A program made the translations under genes and the position numbers. The notes beneath the pieces were generated by a model. The model was not told the DNA's origin and searched no databases. It worked only from the letters and a program-made list of their open reading frames with translations. From Parvibacter caecicola (GTDB lineage Bacteria > Actinomycetota > Coriobacteriia > Coriobacteriales > Eggerthellaceae), in assembly GCF_003725335.1 (NCBI RefSeq), contig NZ_QIBY01000001.1, positions 62,001-126,000 of the forward strand: a DNA stretch of 64,000 bases, in the 5' to 3' direction. This document shows, in pieces, positions 1 through 8,876 of the stretch (the stretch's first letter is position 1; each line of letters opens with the position of its first letter).

Positions 1-2402
1 CGGCGCCGGCCAGCAACCAAGGCCCCCTCTTCGATCAGAAAACCCGCACCGACATCGGCGGCGTGGTGCTGATCGCGCTGGGGGTCATTCTTTTCATCGC
101 CGCCATCATGCCCACTGAGGGGCTGGTGAGCGACTTTGCCGGCAACGCGCTGCGTATGTTGTTCGGCACCGGCGCCTATTTCGTGCCGCTTTTCCTGGTG
201 GCCATCGGCTTTACCTTCGTGTGGCGCTTCGACAAGCAGCGCATGTCCATCCGGGTTTCGCTGGGGCTGGTGATCATCTTGGTGGCGGTGCTGTCGCTGT
301 GCGCCCTTGCCACCCCCATCCCCACCGCTTCCTATGACGATTTCTTCCAAGTGGCCGCCCTGCAGTACCACGGCGGCTACTTGGGCGCGGCGGTGGCCTG
401 GGTGCTCTGCGTGCTGTTCGGCCCCGTCATCAGCGCCATCATCTTGGTTGCCCTCATTGTTGTGGGGGTGATTGTCATCGGGTTTTCCCTCACCGACTTG
501 CTGGAGCGCATCCGCGCGTACCGCGATGCCCGGACTGAAGCGCGGGAGCAGGAATTGGATCAGCAGGTGCCGGAATTCGCCCGCATCCGCCGCGGCCGCG
601 ACGGGCGCACCTTGCGCAGCCTGGACACCGAGCTTCCCATGCCTGCCGGCCAGGCCACCATGGTGGTGGGGGCCCCGGCACAGGAGTGCGCTGCCCGTGG
701 CCGCCACAGCGGTGCCGCCCTGAAGACGGCGGTGCTGCCGCCTCAGAACTTCGAGCAGTCGCCGGTGGAGCAGCCGGCCCTTACCCGCCGTTTGAAGAAG
801 GCCGACGACCCGGCGCCGCCGCGCAAGAAGGCGTCCGCCAAGAAGGCGGCCCCTGCCCCCGCTCCCGAGGCGGAAGCGTCCGGCGACGGGTTCCAGCTGC
901 CCTCCATGAGCCTTTTGGAGTCGGGGGTTGGCAAACGTGGCGGTTCAACCCCTGAAGAGCTGGCGGAAGTGGGGGCCGAGCTGCAGGGCACCCTTGAGGA
1001 TTTCGGGGTGATGGCCAGCGTTGTGGGCTGGGTGGAAGGCCCCACGGTAACCCTGTTCAAAGTGGATTTGCCCTCCGGCGTGCGGGTGAGCAAGGTAACC
1101 AACCTCACCGACGACATCGCCCTCGCGCTTGCCGCCCCCGGCGTGCGCATCTTCGCTCCCATCCCCGGTACCAACTACGTGGGCATCGAGGTGCCCAACC
1201 GCAAGCGCCAAACGGTGTACCTGCCCGACGTGCTGGCCGCCGCCGGCCCCGGCCCCTTGCAGGTGGCCATCGGCGAGGACGTGGAAGGCCATTCCATCGT
1301 GCACGACCTGGCCAAGATGCCCCACGTGCTCATCGCCGGCACCACCGGTTCGGGCAAGTCGGTGGAAGTGAACGCCATGATCATGTCCATCCTGCTGCGG
1401 GCCACGCCGTCGGAAGTGCGCTTCATCATGATCGACCCCAAGCGGGTGGAGTTCGCCCCCTACGAGGGCATTCCCCATCTGTACGTGCCGGTGGTAACCG
1501 AATGCCGCGAAGCTTCCAGCGCCCTTTCCTGGGCAGTGGCGGAAATGGAGCGGCGCCTGAAGCTGTTCTCCAAGTGCGGCGTGCGCAACATCATCTCCTT
1601 CAACGAGAAGGCCAAGGCGGCCCAAGCGGCCGATGAAGAGGCCCAGGCCAAGGGGGAGGAAGCTTCCGAGAATCCCTACGGCGAGCCGATTCCCTACATC
1701 GTCATCGTCATCGACGAGCTGGCCGACCTCATGATGAACGTGGGCAAGGAAGTGGAGTTCTCCATCAGCCGCCTGGCCCAGCTGGCCCGCGCCGCCGGCA
1801 TCCACCTCATCATTGCCACCCAGCGTCCCTCCACCAACGTGGTCACCGGTCTCATCAAGGCGAACATCACCTGCCGCATTGGCCTTACGGTGGCCTCTGG
1901 CATCGACTCCCGCGTTATCCTCGACTCCACTGGCGCCGAGAACCTCATCGGCATGGGCGATTTGCTCATTTCCAAGCCGGAATACCCCAAGCCGGTGCGC
2001 GTGCAGGGGCCCTACGTGCCCGATGAGGAGATAGCCGCCGTGGTGGAGCACCTGAAGTTGCAAGGGGAGCCAGAGTACCACACTGAGATCCTTTCCACCA
2101 ACGTCATGTCCGTGGGGGACACCTCCACCATGCCCGGAGGCGGCGGGGAAGACGACGATCCGCTGCTGTGGGAAGCCGCCGAAGTGGTTGTTTCCAGCAA
2201 TTTGGGCTCAACTTCTGCCCTGCAGCGCCGTCTTAAAGTAGGCTATGCACGAGCGGGTCGCATTATGGACCAACTGGAAGAGAAGGGCGTGGTGGGCCCG
2301 GGCAACGGGTCGAAGCCGCGAGAAGTGTTGGTAGACGAATTGGAACTGGAAACGCTGAAGGCCTTCGAGGCGGGCGATTCCATGGCAGACGAGGAGTACT
2401 GA
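1..2402 (+). CDS. ftsK: DNA translocase FtsK/SpoIIIE, 5' end outside window
   Basis: Membrane-anchored DNA pump that moves chromosome ends across the division septum. The reading frame is open from base 3 at the window edge, so the true start lies upstream; the first in-window start-like codon (63) falls inside the membrane domain. Several hydrophobic spans lie between about 60 and 500. A linker rich in Pro, Ala and Lys runs from about 760 to 880. The motor domain carries a Walker A motif GTTGSGKS near 1338-1360 and a Walker B-like stretch ending DELADLMM near 1710-1735. The C-terminal winged-helix gamma domain (about 2150-2350) should read KOPS-like sites. The stop codon is one base from the ATG of rodZ, so the two are probably co-transcribed. 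Family assignment is secure. Confidence 0.95.
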   Translation, partial: APASNQGPLFDQKTRTDIGGVVLIALGVILFIAAIMPTEGLVSDFAGNALRMLFGTGAYFVPLFLVAIGFTFVWRFDKQRMSIRVSLGLVIILVAVLSLCALATPIPTASYDDFFQVAALQYHGGYLGAAVAWVLCVLFGPVISAIILVALIVVGVIVIGFSLTDLLERIRAYRDARTEAREQELDQQVPEFARIRRGRDGRTLRSLDTELPMPAGQATMVVGAPAQECAARGRHSGAALKTAVLPPQNFEQSPVEQPALTRRLKKADDPAPPRKKASAKKAAPAPAPEAEASGDGFQLPSMSLLESGVGKRGGSTPEELAEVGAELQGTLEDFGVMASVVGWVEGPTVTLFKVDLPSGVRVSKVTNLTDDIALALAAPGVRIFAPIPGTNYVGIEVPNRKRQTVYLPDVLAAAGPGPLQVAIGEDVEGHSIVHDLAKMPHVLIAGTTGSGKSVEVNAMIMSILLRATPSEVRFIMIDPKRVEFAPYEGIPHLYVPVVTECREASSALSWAVAEMERRLKLFSKCGVRNIISFNEKAKAAQAADEEAQAKGEEASENPYGEPIPYIVIVIDELADLMMNVGKEVEFSISRLAQLARAAGIHLIIATQRPSTNVVTGLIKANITCRIGLTVASGIDSRVILDSTGAENLIGMGDLLISKPEYPKPVRVQGPYVPDEEIAAVVEHLKLQGEPEYHTEILSTNVMSVGDTSTMPGGGGEDDDPLLWEAAEVVVSSNLGSTSALQRRLKVGYARAGRIMDQLEEKGVVGPGNGSKPREVLVDELELETLKAFEAGDSMADEEY

Positions 2403-2403
2403 C

Positions 2404-3558
2404 ATGGGCAGGCAAGTGCCTTTTGGGGACATTCTCCGCGATGCGCGCGAACGTGAGGGGCTGGATTTGAACACGGCGGCGCGCAAGCTGCACATCCGCC
2501 CCGACATCCTGCGCGCCATCGAGGACAGCGATTTCGCCCGCATGCCCCCGCGCGGCTACACCCGCAACATGGTGAACGCCTACGCGCGGCTGGTGGGGCT
2601 GAACGCTTCCCAGATGTCCTCCCTTTACGCCGATCAGGCCTATGCTTTCGAGGTGGGCCGCAGCCGTTCCGACGAGCTGCGCCTTGACAGCCGTTCCCGT
2701 AGCGGCGCTTCCGGGCGGCCCTCGTCGAACCGCCCCCGCTCCGCGGCGTCTTCTTCTCGCTCCCAAGGGGGCTACAACGGCCGCACCGCATCGGGCCGGG
2801 GCATTTACGACGACCGTACCGACATGCAAGGGCGGGCCTATTCAACCCGTTTCTCCGGGGGGTCGCAAGGGCGCAGCGCCGGCTCTTGCCGCAATGTGTA
2901 CGCCGGCGGTTCTGCGGCGTCGACTGCATCTAAACTGCCCTTCATCCTCATCGGCATCATTGTTTTGCTGATTCTCATCATCGTGTTGGTGCTGCTGTTC
3001 GGCAACAAGGGGCAGGCGGAAACGGACGTGCCCGAGAACATGCCCATCGCCGGCCTCACCAACACCGCCAACCCCACTCAAGGGGAAGCCGACCCCGCCC
3101 AGGCGGCACAACAGGCGGCCCAGGCGGCGCAGCCCAAAGTGGAAGAGCCGCCCACCAAGGCGGTGTTCACCTACGAGGTGCCCGAGGGGCAGTCCGCCTA
3201 CATCGAGATTAAGGTGGGGGACACCACCAGTTACGATACCGCGTCCATTATTGAGGGACCCAAGGAAAAGTCCTACGATGTCACCGACACCCTTACCTTT
3301 GCCACTACCAGCCCCGATTCGGTGGTGCTCACCCTCGACGGCGAAGTGGTGAAGCCCACGGAGGCCCGCCAGGGCACCGGGGTGTACAACTACACCGTGA
3401 ACTTCTCCGATATCCTGGCCCAATGGAAGGCGGACCATCCGGAGGCCGAGGACAACACCAAGAAGGACGACGACGCGGCGGCGGATGACACTGCCCCTGG
3501 CGGGGAGGGCTCCGGCTCTTCCGGTTCATCTGGCGACGGGTCCGCCTCCGCTCAGTAA
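2404..3558 (+). CDS. rodZ: RodZ-like cell-shape protein (HTH-TM-DUF4115)
   Basis: Bitopic membrane protein that in other bacteria links MreB-type elongation machinery to the envelope. The N-terminal ~75 residues form a Cro/C1-like helix-turn-helix of the HTH_25 type. A Ser/Arg-rich linker follows, then one strongly hydrophobic span (about residues 177-200). The extracytoplasmic part has a beta-rich RodZ C-terminal (DUF4115-like) domain at about 255-345 and ends in an acidic Gly/Ser tail. It starts one base after the ftsK stop, which suggests a shared transcript linking DNA segregation and cell shape. The domain order is diagnostic of RodZ. Whether this species has MreB cannot be seen here. 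Confidence 0.88.
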   Translation: MGRQVPFGDILRDAREREGLDLNTAARKLHIRPDILRAIEDSDFARMPPRGYTRNMVNAYARLVGLNASQMSSLYADQAYAFEVGRSRSDELRLDSRSRSGASGRPSSNRPRSAASSSRSQGGYNGRTASGRGIYDDRTDMQGRAYSTRFSGGSQGRSAGSCRNVYAGGSAASTASKLPFILIGIIVLLILIIVLVLLFGNKGQAETDVPENMPIAGLTNTANPTQGEADPAQAAQQAAQAAQPKVEEPPTKAVFTYEVPEGQSAYIEIKVGDTTSYDTASIIEGPKEKSYDVTDTLTFATTSPDSVVLTLDGEVVKPTEARQGTGVYNYTVNFSDILAQWKADHPEAEDNTKKDDDAAADDTAPGGEGSGSSGSSGDGSASAQ

Positions 3559-3593
3559 TTTGACGTTTACCAAGAGGAAGGTGCTGCATCGTC

Positions 3594-4091
3594 ATGGCAA
3601 AAGAAGCAAGCTTCGACATTGTGTCCACCGTGGACATGCAAGAGGTTGATAATGCGTTCCAGCAGGCTAAAAAGGAAATAGCCCAGCGCTACGATTTGAA
3701 GGACTCCGGCGCTGAGATCACGCTCGACAAGGCCAAGGGGCAGGTGGGCATTGCCGCGCCGGCCGATTTCGTGGCCAAGCAGGTGATGGACGTGTTCGGT
3801 TCGAAGCTGGTCAAGCGTGGTATCGCGCTTTCGGCCCTCAGCTGGGGCGAGCCAGTGGCCGCTACCGGCGGCAGTGTTCGTCGCACCGGCACCGTCATCA
3901 ACGGCATCGAGAAGGAAACCGCTTCCAAGATTTCCAAGGACATCCGCGACACCAAGCTGAAGTGCAAGGTGCAGATAGAGGGAGATAAGCTGCGGGTAAC
4001 TTCCGCGTCTCGCGATACCCTGCAGGAGGTCATTGCCTTCGTGAAGGGCCGGGATTACGGCCAGCCGCTGCAGTTCACCAACTACCGCTAA
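3594..4091 (+). CDS. yajQ: YajQ/UPF0234 family nucleotide-binding protein
   Basis: Small cytoplasmic protein of 165 residues, the usual length of the YajQ family. Family members have two RNP-like alpha/beta domains; some bind cyclic di-GMP and some have been linked to RNA binding. The N-terminus (ASFDIVS, then QAKKEIAQRYDLK) and the C-terminal FVKGRDYGQPLQFTNYR are characteristic. An AGAGGAAGG ribosome site lies upstream of the ATG. It sits between rodZ and rimO with short gaps, so it is probably in the same operon. Its function here is not shown by the sequence; only the family is secure. Confidence 0.92.
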   Translation: MAKEASFDIVSTVDMQEVDNAFQQAKKEIAQRYDLKDSGAEITLDKAKGQVGIAAPADFVAKQVMDVFGSKLVKRGIALSALSWGEPVAATGGSVRRTGTVINGIEKETASKISKDIRDTKLKCKVQIEGDKLRVTSASRDTLQEVIAFVKGRDYGQPLQFTNYR

Positions 4092-4102
4092 GGCGCGCGT
4101 TC

Positions 4103-5434
4103 ATGGCCGTTGAAATCGACGGGGGCGTCCGCGGCAAAGCGGTGGCGCTGATTACCATGGGCTGCGCCAAAAACGAGGTGGACAGTCAGCACATGACGCG
4201 GCGCCTCATGGCGGCCGGCTACCGCATGGAGGAAGACCCTTCCCGCGCCGACTGCATTATCGTTAACACCTGTTCCTTCATCCAAAGCGCCACCGAGGAA
4301 TCGCTTGAGACGGTGTTCGAAGTGCTGGGGCTGGATAACGTGGCGGCCGGCGCTGCGAAGGTGGTGGTGGCCGGGTGCATGCCGGCCCGTTACGGCGCGC
4401 AGCTGGAAGAGTCGCTGCCGGAGGCCAACAGCTTCGTGCCCTGCAGCAAAGAAGACGATATCGCTGCCGTTGTGGACGGGCTTTTGGGGGTTGTGCGTGG
4501 CGAGGGAGACGAGCAGCCCCGCTACCAAGCCGCCGGGGCGCTTCCGGGCGAATACGGCACCTATGCCTACGTGAAGATTTCCGACGGCTGCGACCGCCGC
4601 TGCGCCTACTGCGCCATCCCCGCCATCCGCGGCGCTTATCACAGCTTTCCCTTCGCTGCAATCGATGGTGAAGTGAAGAGGGCCGTTGAGGGAGGGGCGG
4701 GGGAAATCTGCCTCATTGCCCAAGACACCGGCCGGTGGGGGCAGGATTTCGAGGAGCCGCTCTCGCTTGCCTGGCTGATGGACGAGTTGGCGGCCCGTTA
4801 TCCGCAAACCTGGTTCCGCGTGCTGTACTTGCAGCCGGAGGGGGTTACCGACCAGTTGCTGGCGGTGATGGCGGCCCGCGACAACGTGTGCTCGTATCTG
4901 GACATTCCCCTCCAGCATGTGGACAAGGCCGTTTTGCGCTCCATGAACCGCGCCGGAAGCCGGGAGGCGTTCGAGGCGCTGGTGGAGCGCGTCCAGGCGG
5001 CAGTGCCCGATGTCACACTGCGCACCACGCTCATCGCCGGCTACCCCGGCGAGACGGAGGAGCAGTTCGAGGAACTGCTCGATTTCGCCGCCGCGGGGCT
5101 GTTCGATTACGTTGGGGTGTTCCCCTTTTCGCCGGAGGAGGGCACGACTGCGTGCGATTTGCCCGACCAATGGGAAGAGGCGGTGCGAATGGAGCGCGCC
5201 CAAGAGCTGCGCGACGTGGCCGACAGCGCCAGCTGCGCCAAGGTGGCCGAGCGCGTGGGGCGCAGCTTCCCCGTTTTGGTGGAAGGGCGCGAAGAGGACG
5301 GCCAGCTTTTCGGCCGCGCCATGTGCCAGGCGCCCGAAGTGGACGGGTGCACCTACCTCGTTTCGGGCGAGGTGGGGGAGAAGCGTACGGTGACCATCGG
5401 CGACACGCTTTTCTACGAGATGGAGGAAGAGTAA
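4103..5434 (+). CDS. rimO: Ribosomal protein S12 methylthiotransferase RimO
   Basis: Radical SAM enzyme that methylthiolates a conserved Asp of ribosomal protein S12. The N-terminal UPF0004 domain has its three cluster cysteines in GCAKNEVDS, NTCSF and GCMPARYG. The radical SAM CxxxCxxC motif is CDRRCAYC. A TRAM-like C-terminal domain follows from about residue 375. At 443 residues it is of normal length. GCAKNEVDSQ and the AIPAIRG context point to RimO rather than MiaB, which is present separately at 12065. The ATG lies 11 bases after yajQ, and the pgsA-cinA fusion follows four bases after the stop, indicating an operon. Confidence 0.95.
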   Translation: MAVEIDGGVRGKAVALITMGCAKNEVDSQHMTRRLMAAGYRMEEDPSRADCIIVNTCSFIQSATEESLETVFEVLGLDNVAAGAAKVVVAGCMPARYGAQLEESLPEANSFVPCSKEDDIAAVVDGLLGVVRGEGDEQPRYQAAGALPGEYGTYAYVKISDGCDRRCAYCAIPAIRGAYHSFPFAAIDGEVKRAVEGGAGEICLIAQDTGRWGQDFEEPLSLAWLMDELAARYPQTWFRVLYLQPEGVTDQLLAVMAARDNVCSYLDIPLQHVDKAVLRSMNRAGSREAFEALVERVQAAVPDVTLRTTLIAGYPGETEEQFEELLDFAAAGLFDYVGVFPFSPEEGTTACDLPDQWEEAVRMERAQELRDVADSASCAKVAERVGRSFPVLVEGREEDGQLFGRAMCQAPEVDGCTYLVSGEVGEKRTVTIGDTLFYEMEEE

Positions 5435-5438
5435 TCTC

Positions 5439-6578
5439 ATGGCCGGTTCCGCATCCGAAAAGCTCTGGACCCCTTCCAACATCATCACCGTGGCCCGCAT
5501 TTGCCTGGTGCCGTTGTTCGTCATCGTCCTCATCACCCCTTGGCCGGAGTGGATGGGGCTCGAATTCATCACCGCGCAGCAGCAGAGCCTGCTTGCGGCG
5601 GCTATTTTCATTGTCATTTCCTGCACCGATTGGCTTGACGGCTATTTGGCCCGCAAGCGCAACGAGGTGACCGATTTCGGCAAGTTCATGGACCCCCTTG
5701 CCGACAAGATCCTCACCACGGCGGCGCTGTTGGCCCTGGTGGAGCTGAAAGTGCTTCCTTCTTGGCCCGTCCTCATCATCCTCACCCGCGAGTTCATCGT
5801 GGCCGGCGTGCGCATGGTGGCGGCCTCGAAGGGCGTGGTAATCGCCGCCAGCTGGTACGGAAAGGCCAAAACCGTCTTTCAGATCATCGCCATCGTGATG
5901 TTCCTCATCAAAGACGTGATGGTGTTTCCCAACGTTGCCGATTTCAACTACTTCTACGTGCTCTCATGGATCGTCATGGTGGTGGCGCTGGTGCTCACCA
6001 TCGTGTCTATGATGGATTATCTGGTGAAGTCCCGCAGCCTGCTGGGTTTCAGTGACGGCGCCCAAAGCGCCCCTGGCCCTTCTGTGGCCCTGCTTCAGGA
6101 GCGCATTCGCGAGAAAGCGGCCGAGGTGGTGCGGATGGCGAGCGCAAGCGGCGTTACCGTTGCCACTGCCGAGAGCTGCACCGGCGGCTTGATTGCCGGG
6201 GCCCTCACCGAGGTGCCGGGCAGTTCGGAAGCGGTGCTAGGCGGCATCGTGAGCTATGCGAACTCGGTGAAAGAGGGGCAGCTGGGGGTGAGCGCCGAGG
6301 CGCTGGCCAGCGATGGCGCGGTCAGCGAGGCCTGTGCGCTGCAGATGTGCCAAGGGGCCCGAAACCAGCTGGGCAGCAGCTGCGCAGTGGCGGTAACCGG
6401 CATCGCCGGCCCGGGAGGCGCGGTGCCGGGAAAGCCGGTGGGAACCGTGTGGGTGGGCTATGCCGACGCTACCGGTGCTCGGGCCCAGCTGTGCCATTTC
6501 GAGGGGGACCGTCAGCAGGTGCGGCTGCAGACGGTGGAATTTGCCCTTGACTGCTTCTTGCGGCATCTTTCGTCTTAA
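5439..6578 (+). CDS. Fused phosphatidylglycerophosphate synthase / CinA amidohydrolase
   Basis: One uninterrupted frame of 379 residues joins two enzymes. Residues ~1-205 are a CDP-alcohol phosphatidyltransferase (PgsA) with several membrane spans and the complete catalytic signature DWLDGYLAR...GKFMDPLADK near residues 65-91. Residues ~215-379 are the CinA C-terminal domain (PncC, nicotinamide-nucleotide amidohydrolase), recognised by ATAESCTGGLIAGALT and VTGIAGPGG. The two are joined by a short Ala/Ser/Pro linker and no internal stop or obvious internal start was seen. pgsA, cinA and recA are often neighbours in Gram-positive bacteria, so the fusion probably arose from adjacent genes. The cytoplasmic CinA domain would be tethered to the membrane. 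A second, unfused phosphatidyltransferase is encoded at 39115-39756. Confidence 0.9.
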   Translation: MAGSASEKLWTPSNIITVARICLVPLFVIVLITPWPEWMGLEFITAQQQSLLAAAIFIVISCTDWLDGYLARKRNEVTDFGKFMDPLADKILTTAALLALVELKVLPSWPVLIILTREFIVAGVRMVAASKGVVIAASWYGKAKTVFQIIAIVMFLIKDVMVFPNVADFNYFYVLSWIVMVVALVLTIVSMMDYLVKSRSLLGFSDGAQSAPGPSVALLQERIREKAAEVVRMASASGVTVATAESCTGGLIAGALTEVPGSSEAVLGGIVSYANSVKEGQLGVSAEALASDGAVSEACALQMCQGARNQLGSSCAVAVTGIAGPGGAVPGKPVGTVWVGYADATGARAQLCHFEGDRQQVRLQTVEFALDCFLRHLSS

Positions 6579-6827
6579 GGCGGGTTTTTGGGGAAAATTT
6601 GGCGCACCGGCGCGGCACATCTGATGGGGCTACGGCGAATCGGCGGAGAACTCTTTTGGCGAGGGCGCCGAGAATCCGGCGAATAGCTTGGTGAGTTTTC
6701 CTTCCCGCGTGATGCATTCGGCGGGTTTTCCCGTGGGCGCGTTGATAGCCGTTTGGCGCCCTATTGGCGATTGCGGAACCTATCCTGAACCTATGACGGG
6801 CGTTGGGGAGAAATAGGAAGTTTCTTC
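6579..6827. other. Intergenic gap before the recA promoter, no gene seen
   Basis: No convincing coding frame or RNA gene was seen between the fusion gene and the recA promoter. The stretch has several short GGCG-containing words and scattered T runs but no clear hairpin with a T tail. It may contain a terminator for the upstream operon that I cannot resolve. Confidence 0.4.
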
Positions 6828-6855
6828 TTGACTCCCAAACATGTGTTCGTATAAT
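6828..6855 (+). promoter_or_regulatory. recA promoter with LexA (SOS) box
   Basis: A -35 TTGACT (6828-6833) and a perfect -10 TATAAT (6850-6855) are 16 bases apart. The spacer contains AAACATGTGTTC (6837-6848), one mismatch from the Gram-positive/actinobacterial LexA operator GAAC-N4-GTTC. LexA bound here would block RNA polymerase. The in-frame ATG at 6841 lies inside this promoter and therefore cannot be the translation start of recA. Confidence 0.88.
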
Positions 6856-6894
6856 AGGAAAGGAATTTCAGTGAACGCGCAAGAAGGGATCCCC

Positions 6895-7947
6895 ATGACA
6901 TCCGACAAGGCAACCGCCCTGAAAATGACCACCGATCAAATCGAGTCGAAGTTCGGCAAGGGCTCTATTATGAAGTACGGTGACGGCGGGGTGGACCTGG
7001 CCGTGGCCGCCATTCCCACCGGTGCCCTTCCGTTGGATGCCGCTTTGGGCATCGGGGGCGTTCCGCGCGGCCGCATCATCGAGATATATGGCCCTGAATC
7101 CAGCGGCAAAACCACTCTGGCGCTGCAAATCTGCGCCGAAGCCCAGGCGGCTGGCGGCATCGTTGCCTACATCGACGCCGAACATGCCCTTGACCCGGTG
7201 TACGCGGCCCGTTTGGGGTTGGATATCAACGAAGTGCTCATCTCTCAGCCTGACACTGGCGAACAGGCGCTGGAGATTTGCGACATGCTGGTGCGCTCCG
7301 GCGCCATCGACTGCGTGGTCATCGACTCTGTGGCCGCCCTTGTGCCCCGTGCCGAAATCGAAGGGGAAATCGGCGACACCACCGTGGGCCTGCAGGCGCG
7401 CCTCATGTCCCAGGCCTTGCGCAAGTTGGCAGGCTCTCTGTCCAAATCCAACACCACCTGCATCTTCATCAACCAGCTGCGCGAGAAAATCGGCGTCATG
7501 TTTGGCAACCCGGAAACCACCACCGGCGGCCGCGCCCTCAAGTTCTTCTCCAGCGTGCGCATCGATATCCGCAAGTTCGATACGTTGAAAATCGGCCAGG
7601 ACGCCGTAGGCATCCGCGTGCGTGCCAAGGTGGTGAAGAACAAAGTTGCCCCTCCTTTCCGCCAGGCGGAGTTCGACCTCATCTACGGCGAGGGCATTTC
7701 GAAGGAGGGCTGCGTGCTCGACATGGCGGTAGAGTGCAAGGTGGCCAAAAAGAGCGGTGCCTGGTACACCTACGGTGAGCAGCGGCTGGGCCAGGGGCGC
7801 GAAGCGGCGAAGCTAACCTTGAAGGAAAACCCCGAGCTTCGAGACGAGCTGGAGGCCAAGGTGCGGGAGGCTTACAACATCCCCATCATCGCGCCTGCGG
7901 CGGATGGCGAAATTAACGCCGTGCCCAAGCCGGCAAAGAAAAAGTAA
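6895..7947 (+). CDS. recA: Recombinase RecA
   Basis: Strand-exchange ATPase and co-protease that triggers LexA self-cleavage. It has the Walker A motif [10 protein letters not shown], the [12 protein letters not shown]-terminal hallmark, and the L2 loop region around [15 protein letters not shown]. From this start it has 350 residues, the usual length. The ATG at 6895 was chosen because GAAGG precedes it at good spacing and the predicted transcript start is near 6862. A GTG at 6871 is possible but its ribosome site would fall at or before the transcript start. The promoter carries a LexA box, and recX follows immediately. Confidence 0.97.
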   Translation: MTSDKATALKMTTDQIESKFGKGSIMKYGDGGVDLAVAAIPTGALPLDAALGIGGVPRGRIIEIYGPESSGKTTLALQICAEAQAAGGIVAYIDAEHALDPVYAARLGLDINEVLISQPDTGEQALEICDMLVRSGAIDCVVIDSVAALVPRAEIEGEIGDTTVGLQARLMSQALRKLAGSLSKSNTTCIFINQLREKIGVMFGNPETTTGGRALKFFSSVRIDIRKFDTLKIGQDAVGIRVRAKVVKNKVAPPFRQAEFDLIYGEGISKEGCVLDMAVECKVAKKSGAWYTYGEQRLGQGREAAKLTLKENPELRDELEAKVREAYNIPIIAPAADGEINAVPKPAKKK

Positions 7948-8634
7948 ATGGCCCAACTGTCTCAAATCAAGGAGCTTAAGGCCCGCATCGCTGAAATTGA
8001 AGCGGGCCGCACTTCCGCTTCTGCCGATGAGCGCGGTGGCTCCCTTGCCGGTGGCGCTGCGGCTGCAGCAGGGCTTTGCTCGCCTGCCCCGGGCGGGTGC
8101 CCTTCGGCGACCAAGGGGCAGGGCGGCGAGGGTTCGCCTTCCAAGTTGGCGGCGCAAGACGGAAAAGCCGAGAAGCTCAAAGATGCCGCCGGCGCCTATC
8201 AGCGCATCCTTCGCATTGTGGCAACTCGCGAGCAGTCCTCCGCCAAGGTGCGGGAGAAGCTGATTCGCGCAGAATTTCCGGCCGATGCGGCAGAAGAGGC
8301 GATAGAGAGGGCCCAGCGCCTCGGCGTGATCGACGATGCGCGCTACTGCGACGCCCTTATCCGCAGTGCCCTGCGAAACGACAAGGGCGTAGAGGGGGTG
8401 CTGCGGGAGGCCGCCTTCCTCGGGGTGAACCTCGAGGCCCTTGATTCCTACCAAGCCTATCTGGAAGATGGGGAGGAGGGGCAGCTGTCCCGCGCTCGTG
8501 CCTATCTGGAGGCTCATCCAGTGCGGTCGAAAAACCAGCGGGACGGGGCCTTCCGAAAGCTGGTGTCTCGGGGTTTTTCGGTTTCCGTTGCCTCGGCGGC
8601 CGCCCGTTCGGTTTACCCTTTTCAGCCAAGCTAG
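7948..8634 (+). CDS. recX: Regulatory protein RecX
   Basis: Cytoplasmic modulator of RecA filaments. It begins directly after the recA stop codon, the classic recA-recX arrangement, so it should be SOS-induced with recA. The conserved RecX three-helix repeats start near residue 85 (AYQRILRIVATREQSSAKVREKL) and continue to the C-terminus. The first ~80 residues are an unusual low-complexity Ala/Gly/Ser extension preceded by a short helical segment, and they do not look like RecX. The family call rests on context plus the helical repeats; the extension is of unknown role. Confidence 0.88.
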   Translation: MAQLSQIKELKARIAEIEAGRTSASADERGGSLAGGAAAAAGLCSPAPGGCPSATKGQGGEGSPSKLAAQDGKAEKLKDAAGAYQRILRIVATREQSSAKVREKLIRAEFPADAAEEAIERAQRLGVIDDARYCDALIRSALRNDKGVEGVLREAAFLGVNLEALDSYQAYLEDGEEGQLSRARAYLEAHPVRSKNQRDGAFRKLVSRGFSVSVASAAARSVYPFQPS

Positions 8635-8685
8635 CTGAAGACACCGTCCTTCTGCGGTTGTTTGGTGTCTGCTGCGGCTCGGCAA

Positions 8686-8754
8686 TGGACTCGCGAGCTC
8701 AAAGTGGGTTATACTGGTTCCGCTATGCTTTGAGCGCGCTATACCATATGGTAT
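8686..8754 (+). promoter_or_regulatory. Probable rny promoter and adjoining palindrome
   Basis: TGGACT (8686-8691) and TATACT (8710-8715) are 18 bases apart, a reasonable sigma-70 promoter. Just downstream, 8741-8754 is a perfect 14-base palindrome (ATACCAT and its complement), in an AT-rich patch that is unusual for this region. It could be an operator or part of a leader RNA. No other candidate rny promoter was seen between here and the gene. Confidence 0.5.
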
Positions 8755-8802
8755 TTCATATATTTATTTTGAATATGGGATTTCTGCGGTTACCCGTGCT
8801 TG

Positions 8803-8828
8803 GAGCTGGCCTTTGGCCGGCTCTTTTT
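8803..8828 (+). terminator. Intrinsic terminator or attenuator upstream of rny
   Basis: A 9-bp stem (8803-8811 with 8815-8823, one G-T pair) with a TTT loop is followed by five T residues. It lies 50 bases before the rny start and downstream of the only promoter candidate, so it may attenuate rny. Alternatively it ends recA-recX transcription and rny has a promoter I did not recognise. Confidence 0.7.
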
Positions 8829-8876
8829 CGTATAGCCCAAATGAAATGACGAAAGCCCATTGAAAGGGGAAGCAAG

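Noticed and set aside
945..2081. Long - strand frame opposite ftsK, and similar His-rich frames opposite iorA, rny and AOR2
   Set aside because: Composition is typical of antisense frames in high-GC genes, and the + strand genes are certain.
6841..6894. ATG at 6841 as the recA start
   Set aside because: It lies between the -35 and -10 boxes, inside the LexA operator, so it cannot be in the transcript.
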